DNA from: Hyphomicrobiales bacterium
GTDB taxonomy: Bacteria; Pseudomonadota; Alphaproteobacteria; Rhizobiales; Xanthobacteraceae
Reading direction: 5' to 3'
DNA length: 16,286 nt
Assembly: GCA_023266695.1 (NCBI GenBank)
Contig: JAHFPO010000033.1
Coordinates: 1 to 16,286, forward strand
The notes under the pieces were generated by a model that saw only the letters and a program-made list of their open reading frames with translations, was not told the DNA's origin and made no database searches. Shown one piece after another: positions 1 through 5,552 of the stretch (position 1 is the stretch's first letter; every line of letters begins with the position of its first letter). The position numbers and the translations under genes are program-made.

Positions 1-536
1 ATGTCGCCCGGGCGCAAGGTCGGATCGGAGTGGATATCGACAGCCGCGGTCCCCGCTGGATCGTTGCCGTTGCAGGTGCAATCGCGCACCATCCGGGTGC
101 GATAGAGGAAGGCGTTGGCGAGCCTCGCGTATTCTCCGCCGTCGGCGCCGATCGCCCGCTCGATGCTGGTGCCGGAATAGATTTTCGTGGCGCTCGCCGG
201 GCACATCGCGCCGCACACCGCCGCCGGATTGGAATGCGGCGCCCCCGCATTTGCCGGCAGCGGGAAATAGCGCCCGTCGCACAGCCGCACGCAATAGGCG
301 ACATAGGGGCCTTCCTCGTGCGTCTCCTCCGTCAAGCCGAAGAGACGGAACGGAAAGAAGGTCGGAGCGCGGCCGGCGTCGGGGCCGGAGGGTCTTCGCA
401 CATTGAGCGTTCCCCTCAGCGTGTCGAAGATGCTTTGGGCCTCCGCCTGCTCGACGGCGGCGATCGCGATCCCCGCCAGTCCGGCGAGGAGCAAGGCGAA
501 AGGTGGAATCCGCTTGTTGTGACGGCGCCTGGTCAA
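1..536 (-). CDS. DUF2865 family secreted protein (C-terminus cut by window edge)
   Basis: About 178 codons are visible, and the frame stays open to base 1, so the C-terminus lies outside the window. The best start is TTG at 536-534, preceded by GGGAG with about seven bases of spacing; no ATG or GTG fits better. Residues 1-33 form a signal peptide: an arginine-rich start, a hydrophobic core, and a likely cleavage after AEA near residue 33. The mature part has six cysteines in pairs (C82/C86, C108/C112, C153/C155). They sit in the motifs YCVRLCDGRYFPLP, CPASATK and CTCNGNDPAG, followed by DPTLRPGD, which I recognise as the DUF2865 pattern of Rhizobiales. Its molecular role is unknown; I infer a periplasmic or exported disulfide-bonded protein. 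It lies 69 bp downstream of pyrE on the same strand and may be cotranscribed with it. Confidence 0.85.
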   Translation of the reverse strand, partial: MTRRRHNKRIPPFALLLAGLAGIAIAAVEQAEAQSIFDTLRGTLNVRRPSGPDAGRAPTFFPFRLFGLTEETHEEGPYVAYCVRLCDGRYFPLPANAGAPHSNPAAVCGAMCPASATKIYSGTSIERAIGADGGEYARLANAFLYRTRMVRDCTCNGNDPAGTAAVDIHSDPTLRPGD

Positions 537-605
537 GGTTCGGCTCCCGATCGACGGCGGTATCGCAATCCAACGCCGGCGCGGCTGCAAGGTCAATCTC
601 AGGCT

Positions 606-1193
606 TCAGCCGCGCAGGAACTCGTCGGCGGTGAAGAGCGCGCGGAAGGGAAGTCCGGCGGTGGCGAAGGCTTCGGCCGCGCCCTCCTGGCGGTCGACGA
701 TGGTGAGGATGAGCGCGATCACGGCGCCCGCGTCCTTCGCCGCCGCGAGCGCCTTCATCGCCGAGCCGCCGGTAGTGGTGACGTCCTCGATCACGGCGAC
801 GCGCTTGCCATGAAGCGTCTCGCTGGGCGCGAGCCCCTCGATGGCGAGCTTGGCGCCGTGCTCCTTCGGCTGCTTGCGCACGAAGAAGGCGGGGATGGGT
901 TTGCCGGCGAGCGCGGAGAACGCCGCGATCGCGCCCGCGATCGGCACCGCGCCCATCTCCAGCCCGCCGATATAATCGATCTTCTCCTCGGCGAGCGCGT
1001 CGAGCACGAGCTGGGCGATCAGCGCCGCCCCCTCGGGATCGAGCATGGTGGGCTTGAGATTGAAATAGAAGTGGCTCTTGCGGCCGGAGACGAGGGTGAC
1101 CTCGCCCAATCCGAACGAGCGCGCGCGGATGATCACCTTCAGGCGCTCGCGCGCTGTCTTGGGGTCGGATTTCAGAACGAGCTTGGCGGGCAT
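606..1193 (-). CDS. pyrE: orotate phosphoribosyltransferase
   Basis: PyrE joins orotate and PRPP to make orotidine 5'-monophosphate, the fifth step of de novo pyrimidine synthesis, in the cytoplasm. The 195-residue protein has the usual family length. Residues 132-144 (VAVIEDVTTTGGS) are the PRPP-binding motif, and FVRKQPKEHG at 104-113 is the catalytic-loop region with the conserved lysines and His. The ATG at 1193 has only a weak upstream GGA. The gene begins 25 bp after the polA stop on the same strand, so the two may share a transcript. No attenuator-like structure is visible in that short gap. The frame is intact. Confidence 0.95.
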   Translation of the reverse strand: MPAKLVLKSDPKTARERLKVIIRARSFGLGEVTLVSGRKSHFYFNLKPTMLDPEGAALIAQLVLDALAEEKIDYIGGLEMGAVPIAGAIAAFSALAGKPIPAFFVRKQPKEHGAKLAIEGLAPSETLHGKRVAVIEDVTTTGGSAMKALAAAKDAGAVIALILTIVDRQEGAAEAFATAGLPFRALFTADEFLRG

Positions 1194-1218
1194 GAAAATC
1201 CGTTGGGCGTGCTGCGAC

Positions 1219-2802
1219 TCAATGCGCCTCCTCCCAATTATCGGCGGCGTGGGCGTCCACGTGCAATGGCACCGATAGCGAGAGCGCGGGAAGCGGCGCC
1301 TCCTCCATCACCTTGGCGACCACCGGCATGGTCTTCGCGACCTCGCCCGCCGGCGCCTCGAATACCAGTTCGTCGTGCACCTGCAGGAGCATCCGCGCCG
1401 TGAGCTTCGCCGCCGCGAGCGCCCCCTCCATGCGCGCCATGGCGCGGCGGATGATGTCGGCGGCCGAGCCTTGCAGCCGCGCATTGATCGCCGCGCGCTC
1501 GCTGAAGCTACGCACGGAAGGATTGCCGTCGGCGATCGCCGGATAATGGCACTTGCGCCCGAACAGCGTCGTCACATAGCCGTGCTTTTTGCAGAACGCC
1601 TTGGTCTCCTCCATGTAGTCGCGGATGCCGGGGAAGCGCTCGAAATATTTCTTGATATAGGCGCCCGCCTCCTCGCGCGGGATGCCGAGCTGGTTGGCGA
1701 GCCCGAAGGCGGAAATGCCGTAGATGATGCCGAAATTGATCGCCTTGGCGCGCCGGCGCACTTCGCCCGGCATGTCTTTCACCGGCACCCCGAACATTTC
1801 CGACGCGGTCATGGCATGGATGTCGAGGCCGTCCTTGAACGCTTTCTTCAAGGCGGCGATGTCGGCGATCTCGGCGAGGAGCCGCAATTCGATCTGGGAA
1901 TAATCGGCGGAGACCAGCTTATTGCCCTTCTCCGCCACGAAGGCGCGGCGGATCTTGCGTCCCTCCTCGGTACGGATCGGGATGTTCTGTAAATTCGGAT
2001 CGGATGAAGAAAGACGCCCGGTGGTGGTGGCGGCGAGTGCATAGCTCGTGTGCACGCGTTTCGTTTGTTCGTTGACGTAGGAAGGCAGCGCGTCGGTATA
2101 GGTCGATTTCAATTTGGTGAGCTGGCGCCAGTCGATGATCTTCTGCGGCAGCTCGTGGCCTTCCTCGGCGAGATCCTCCAAGACGTTCGCCCGCGTCGAC
2201 CAGGCGCCGGTCGCGGTCTTGGTCCCGCCCGGCAGTTTCATTTTTCCGAATAGGATGTCGCCGAGCTGTTTGGAACTTCCCGGGTTGAACTCCTCGCCCG
2301 CGAGCTTGCCGATCTCGTGCTCGAGCCGGGCGATCGATTGGGCGAACTCGCCGGAAAGGCGCGACAGCATGGCGCGGTCGATGGCGATGCCGGCGCGCTC
2401 CATCCTGGCGAGCACCGGCACCAGCGGCCGCTCCAGCGTCTCATAGACGGTCATCATATGCTCGGCGACAAGGCGCGCCTTGAACAACCGCCACAGCCGG
2501 AGCGTCACGTCGGCGTCCTCGGCGGCATAGGCGGTGGCCTTGCCGATCTCGACGCGATCGAAGCCGATATGCGCCTTGCCCTTGCCGGCGACCTCCTCGT
2601 AGGCGATCGGCTTGTGGCCGAGATGGAACTCGGAGAGATGGTCCATGCCGTGGGAGCCGCGGCCGGCGTCGAGCACGTAGGACATCAGCATGGTGTCGTC
2701 GAAAGGCGCGATCTCGATGCCGTGGCGGGCGAGCACCTGCCAGTCGTATTTGAGGTTCTGCCCGATCTTGATGACGCTCGCGTCCTCGAGGATGGGCTTC
2801 AA
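1219..2802 (-). CDS. polA: DNA polymerase I, C-terminal piece (rest of 3'-5' exonuclease plus polymerase domain)
   Basis: The frame is open from directly after the amber codon (2922) to TGA 1219. The first possible internal start is TTG 2802, and the first ATG is at 2691; neither has a convincing ribosome-binding site. Counted from 2802, it shows exonuclease motif II GQNLKYDWQVL (14-24), motif III YAAEDAD (92-98), polymerase motif A VSADYSQIELR (297-307, metal-binding D300), O-helix motif B RRRAKAINFGIIYG (349-362; the Phe that favours dNTP over ddNTP is present) and motif C LLQVHDELVFE (472-482, D477). Made alone, it would be Klenow-like but lack exonuclease motif I, so proofreading should be lost. 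I think it is the C-terminal part of one PolA chain, not an independent gene. Confidence 0.85.
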   Translation of the reverse strand: MKPILEDASVIKIGQNLKYDWQVLARHGIEIAPFDDTMLMSYVLDAGRGSHGMDHLSEFHLGHKPIAYEEVAGKGKAHIGFDRVEIGKATAYAAEDADVTLRLWRLFKARLVAEHMMTVYETLERPLVPVLARMERAGIAIDRAMLSRLSGEFAQSIARLEHEIGKLAGEEFNPGSSKQLGDILFGKMKLPGGTKTATGAWSTRANVLEDLAEEGHELPQKIIDWRQLTKLKSTYTDALPSYVNEQTKRVHTSYALAATTTGRLSSSDPNLQNIPIRTEEGRKIRRAFVAEKGNKLVSADYSQIELRLLAEIADIAALKKAFKDGLDIHAMTASEMFGVPVKDMPGEVRRRAKAINFGIIYGISAFGLANQLGIPREEAGAYIKKYFERFPGIRDYMEETKAFCKKHGYVTTLFGRKCHYPAIADGNPSVRSFSERAAINARLQGSAADIIRRAMARMEGALAAAKLTARMLLQVHDELVFEAPAGEVAKTMPVVAKVMEEAPLPALSLSVPLHVDAHAADNWEEAH

Positions 2803-2922
2803 ATGCGCAAGCGCCTCGCGGATCGGAATCTGGCCGGGCAGCAGCCCCTCGCTGAACAGGCCGTCGCCCGCGCCGCGATGGCCGAGCGGGATGTAGCAGG
2901 CCTCGTTGGGCGATAAAGCGAG

Positions 2923-2925
2923 CTA
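2923..2925 (-). other. in-frame amber codon within polA
   Basis: The codon is TAG (plus strand cta) in the context GELVGV-type exonuclease I strand, here ELVGV-stop-LALSPNEACYIPLGHR. The E. coli protein has LVGLSFAIEP at the equivalent place, so the expected residue is serine, and TCG to TAG needs a single base change at 2924. Homology continues without a gap on both sides. Three codons later there is a TTA leucine codon, unusual in this GC-rich gene. Confidence 0.9.
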
Positions 2926-4281
2926 GACGCCGACGAGCTCGGCCTGCATCGTATCGAGCGAGGTAGTCTCGGTATCGACGCAAAGGACGCCGCTGTCGCC
3001 CGCCTTCTCGATCCAGGCTTTCAGGCGCTTGATGTCGGTGACGGTCTCATAGCGCGAGCGGTCGATTTTCGTCGCCTTCGCTTCCTTCGTGCGCGCGGCG
3101 GCGAGCGCCTGTGGTGTCAGCACGCCCGCGGGCCCTTTTTTACCTCTCCCCTTGGGGGAGAGGTCGGCCGGCGTAGCCGGTCGGGTGAGGGGGGAGCGAC
3201 TGGTCTTCTTGGCACTTTCCCCCTCACCCGGTTCCTCGCTTCGCCCGGAACCGCCCTCTCCCCGCTGGGGAGAGGGGATAGCGGAGACACCGGCGCCGCC
3301 CGCCGCCAGCCGCGCGTCGGGCATCACCTCGTCCGCGTCGACGCCCGTGGCCTCGGCCACCCGCTTGGTCAGCGTGCTGAACTCCATTGCCTTGAGGAAG
3401 GCGACGAGCTTCTTGCCTTCGATCGTGCGATCGAGCTCGAACTCCTTCACCTTGGTCTCGACCGGCGCCTTGTCGTCCAGGAGCACGAGCTTCTTGGAGA
3501 TGCGCGCCTGGTCGGCGAACGCAATGAGCGATTCGCGCCGCTTGTCCTGCTTGATCTCCTTCGCCCGCTTCAACAGCGTCTCCAGATCGCCGTATTCGAG
3601 GATGAGCGCGGACGCGGTTTTCACCCCGATGCCGGGGACACCGGGCACGTTGTCGGTGGAGTCGCCGGCGAGCGCCTGCACTTCCGCGACCTTCTCCGGC
3701 CCGACTCCGAACTTCTCCTCGACCTCCTTCGGACCGATCCAGCGCTCGCGGCCGGGCATCGGGTCGTACATCTTGATCCCGGGCCGGATCAGCTGCATCA
3801 GATCCTTGTCGCCGGCGATGATGGTGACGTCGGCGCCGACTTTCAGCGCCTCGCGCGCATAGGTCGCGATCAGGTCGTCGGCTTCAAAGCCCTCGAGCTC
3901 GATCGGCATCAGCCCGAACGCCTTCACCGCCTCGCGCATGAGCGGGAATTGCGGAATGAGGTCCGCCGGCGCTTCCTCGCGGTTGGCCTTGTATTCGGGA
4001 TAGATTTCGTTGCGGAAGCCTTCGCCCGAAGCGTCGAACACCACCGCCACGTGGGTCGGCTTCACCCCGTCGATGCCCTCGCGCAGGAGCTTCCACAGCA
4101 TGTTGCAGAAGGTCATCACCGCGCCGACCGGAAGCCCGTCCGAACGCGTGAAGCTCCGCCCGCGCGCCTGCGCGGCTTTGAACATGGCGAAATAGGCGCG
4201 GAAAATATAGGACGAGCCGTCGACCAGGAAGACATGGTCGCCGCGCTTGGACGGCTTGGGGGTCTTTGGCTGCGGGGGCAT
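2923..4281 (-). CDS. polA: DNA polymerase I, N-terminal piece (5' nuclease plus linker and exonuclease motif I)
   Basis: This 452-residue open frame ends at TAG 2925-2923. It carries the 5'-3' nuclease (flap endonuclease) domain that removes RNA primers. Visible are VFLVDGSSYIFRAYF (17-31), the VFDASGEGFRNEIYPEYKANR region (81-101), EGFEADDL (130-137) with metal-binding acidic residues, IIAGDKDLMQL (154-164), and the helix-hairpin-helix GDSTDNVPGVPGIGVKTA (206-223). A linker follows, with a low-complexity insert at about 335-380 made by a palindromic repeat. The piece ends just after VDTETTSLD (435-443), exonuclease motif I with D436 and E438. If translated alone it could be a working flap nuclease, but without exonuclease or polymerase activity. 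Start ATG 4281 is set by homology, since no good ribosome-binding site precedes it. Confidence 0.85.
   Translation of the reverse strand: MPPQPKTPKPSKRGDHVFLVDGSSYIFRAYFAMFKAAQARGRSFTRSDGLPVGAVMTFCNMLWKLLREGIDGVKPTHVAVVFDASGEGFRNEIYPEYKANREEAPADLIPQFPLMREAVKAFGLMPIELEGFEADDLIATYAREALKVGADVTIIAGDKDLMQLIRPGIKMYDPMPGRERWIGPKEVEEKFGVGPEKVAEVQALAGDSTDNVPGVPGIGVKTASALILEYGDLETLLKRAKEIKQDKRRESLIAFADQARISKKLVLLDDKAPVETKVKEFELDRTIEGKKLVAFLKAMEFSTLTKRVAEATGVDADEVMPDARLAAGGAGVSAIPSPQRGEGGSGRSEEPGEGESAKKTSRSPLTRPATPADLSPKGRGKKGPAGVLTPQALAAARTKEAKATKIDRSRYETVTDIKRLKAWIEKAGDSGVLCVDTETTSLDTMQAELVGV
3142..3278. repeat. composite palindromic (REP-like) element inserted in frame in polA
   Basis: About 137 bp made of nested palindromes. 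At 3142-3164 is acctctcccc/ggggagaggt with a 3-base loop. At about 3168-3180 is ccggc/gccgg. A wide pair is gggtgagggg (from 3183) with cccctcaccc (ending about 3229). Then follow ggttcc/ggaacc (about 3230-3252) and ccctctcccc/ggggagaggg (about 3254-3276) with a 3-base loop. The two ends resemble inverted copies of each other. It is read through without stop or frameshift, adding about 45 Pro/Gly/Ser/Arg-rich residues to the PolA interdomain linker. It matches the general style of dispersed palindromic repeats of alphaproteobacterial genomes; I cannot name the subfamily. Confidence 0.8.
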
Positions 4282-4333
4282 TGGAAAGCCACGATGCCGA
4301 AGAGCCGCCTTCCCGACAACCCTATTCGACGAC

Positions 4334-4356
4334 TTCTCCCCGCGAGCCGGGGAGAG
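4334..4356. repeat. single palindrome related to the polA-embedded repeat
   Basis: TCTCCCC at 4335-4341 pairs with GGGGAGA at 4349-4355 across a 7-base loop, using the same CTCTCCCC/GGGGAGAG core as the larger repeat in polA. It lies in the 78-bp gap just after the acyltransferase stop and before the polA start, both on the minus strand. It could act as a transcript-end or processing hairpin; no run of T follows. Confidence 0.55.
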
Positions 4357-4359
4357 GGA

Positions 4360-5394
4360 CTACTCCGCGGGCTGCAGCGCGGACCGGCGCGGCCGCTCTA
4401 AGCGGAGCCATGCCGGCCGTTCGAACAGGAACCCGAGCCGGGTGCCGCGCACCAGCCAATGGAGAACGAGCGGTCCGGCGAGCGCGGCGGCGGTCGTGAT
4501 CAGCGCTACCGTGCCAAGATCGGGGATGAGTCCGGTCTTGATGAGCGCGATCCGCGTTGCCGCCATCGGCAGGAAAAAGGCGAGATAGATCACCAGCGAT
4601 TTTTCGCCCATATAGCGCACGGCGTCGAACAGCCGCGCGTCGGCCAGGAAAACCGCCAACGCCACCACCGACGCCACACCGAGGAAGCCGAGCACGAGCG
4701 ACAACAACGGCAGCGTCGCCCAGCCATGGGCGACGAACGCCGCGTTCAGCACCGCCCACAGCGCGAAGCCGCCGAGCGCGATCAGCCGATGCGCGCGCAC
4801 CCTGTCCGCGAATGCGAACACATAGTCCGCGAGCCAGTAGCCGGCGAAGAAATAGACGTAGCGGGCGGCGAATTCGTCGATCGCCACCCAGCCGGTTTCA
4901 ATCGGCGCGATTTCGAGCGCGGCGGCCGCGGCGAACACCAGAAGCGGCGGAACCTTGCGCAGGAGCTTGGTGACCGCGAAGAACATCGCGAGCACATAGA
5001 TGAACCACATCAGACCGAACGGATCGATGAAGGAGGTCAGGTAGAATTTGAGTACGCCGAGCGCGCCCATCTCGTCGGCGAAAGCCGGCGCCTTGAGGGC
5101 GAATTGGATCGTGAGCCAGAGCACGTAGAAATAGGCAAAATGCGCGACGCGCTGGTCGAGGAAGCTCCGCCAGTCGCGGTCGATCACGCGGGCGAGGAAG
5201 AGACCGGAGACGAGAAAGAAATCGGGCATCCGGAAGGGAGTCGTGAAACTCACGAGCGCGTGCATCCAGCTGGTGGCGCCGGTGGCGGCCTCGACGCCGA
5301 GCGTCGAATGCCAGGTCACCACCATGACGATGCAAAAGCCCTTGGCGTAATCGACCCAGTCGATCCGTCCGGGATGACTGGTTGGGGCATTCAT
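4360..5394 (-). CDS. acyltransferase 3 family integral membrane protein
   Basis: A 344-residue protein with about ten hydrophobic segments, of the acyltransferase 3 (PF01757) type. These enzymes transfer acetyl, succinyl or similar groups to periplasmic sugars, lipids or cell-envelope glycans. The N-terminus has the family pattern RIDWVDYAKGF (10-20) leading into a first membrane helix with VVTWHS, whose His29 is the likely essential histidine. FFLVSGLFL (59-67) is the second hallmark. ATG 5394 is chosen over an ATG 30 bases upstream because GGAGG sits five bases before it. The substrate cannot be told from sequence. The gene is divergent from hrpB and precedes polA on the same strand, with 78 bp containing a palindrome between them. 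Confidence 0.85.
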   Translation of the reverse strand: MNAPTSHPGRIDWVDYAKGFCIVMVVTWHSTLGVEAATGATSWMHALVSFTTPFRMPDFFLVSGLFLARVIDRDWRSFLDQRVAHFAYFYVLWLTIQFALKAPAFADEMGALGVLKFYLTSFIDPFGLMWFIYVLAMFFAVTKLLRKVPPLLVFAAAAALEIAPIETGWVAIDEFAARYVYFFAGYWLADYVFAFADRVRAHRLIALGGFALWAVLNAAFVAHGWATLPLLSLVLGFLGVASVVALAVFLADARLFDAVRYMGEKSLVIYLAFFLPMAATRIALIKTGLIPDLGTVALITTAAALAGPLVLHWLVRGTRLGFLFERPAWLRLERPRRSALQPAE

Positions 5395-5399
5395 GGTTG

Positions 5400-5404
5400 C
5401 CTCC
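5400..5404 (-). promoter_or_regulatory. ribosome-binding site of the acyltransferase gene
   Basis: A perfect GGAGG on the minus strand, five bases before ATG 5394. It decides this start over ATG 5424, which has no such site. Confidence 0.75.
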
Positions 5405-5485
5405 GAATCCGGCGCCTGTCCCATTTCGGGACTGAACCGAGCTGCTCGCCCCGTACTCGCAAGCGGCGTGCCGGTTGGCCCCGCT

Positions 5486-5514
5486 TTGACCGCCCCGGTT
5501 TCGCCCGCTATGCC
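5486..5514 (+). promoter_or_regulatory. possible sigma-70-type promoter for hrpB
   Basis: TTGACC (5486-5491) and TATGCC (5509-5514) are separated by 17 bases, in the 158-bp gap between the divergent acyltransferase gene and hrpB, about 40 bases before the hrpB start. The -10 match is partial, so this is only a candidate. Confidence 0.3.
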
Positions 5515-5552
5515 GCGCGGGGCCGCGAATTCGGCCTATCAAGCACGCCAGG

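Larger units (their letters stand above)
1219..4281 (-). pseudogene. polA: polA, DNA polymerase I, interrupted by one in-frame amber codon
   Basis: Reading from ATG 4281 to TGA 1219 in a single frame gives a complete DNA polymerase I of 1020 positions, with position 453 being TAG. The order is 5' nuclease (about 15-310), a linker carrying a palindromic-repeat insert (about 335-380), 3'-5' exonuclease (about 430-600) and polymerase (about 620-1020). There is no frameshift, and all catalytic residues I can place are present on both sides of the stop. It is labelled pseudogene only because of the stop. A complete gene with a base-calling error, a recent mutation, or amber readthrough would all look the same here. 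PolA performs Okazaki-fragment maturation and repair synthesis, and disruption is usually harmful. The upstream ribosome-binding site is weak. The two coding pieces are listed separately. Confidence 0.6.

Noticed and set aside
30..1403. A 457-codon open frame on the plus strand
   Set aside because: It runs antisense to the DUF2865 gene, pyrE and the polA 3' end. Its protein is rich in Arg, Gly and Ala with no family pattern, as expected of a high-GC shadow frame.
2923..2925. Pyrrolysine or selenocysteine recoding as the cause of the polA stop
   Set aside because: Selenocysteine uses TGA. Pyrrolysine is not expected at a structural serine of PolA in this group, and no dedicated downstream structure was seen. 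General amber suppression remains possible and is kept in the finding.
2803..2960. A frameshift in polA
   Set aside because: Both sides of the stop read in the same frame with continuous homology, so a substitution explains the break.
3142..3278. A CRISPR-like or transposon-end array
   Set aside because: There are no regular spacers, no transposase gene and no target-site duplication; nested palindromes fit a REP-type element better.
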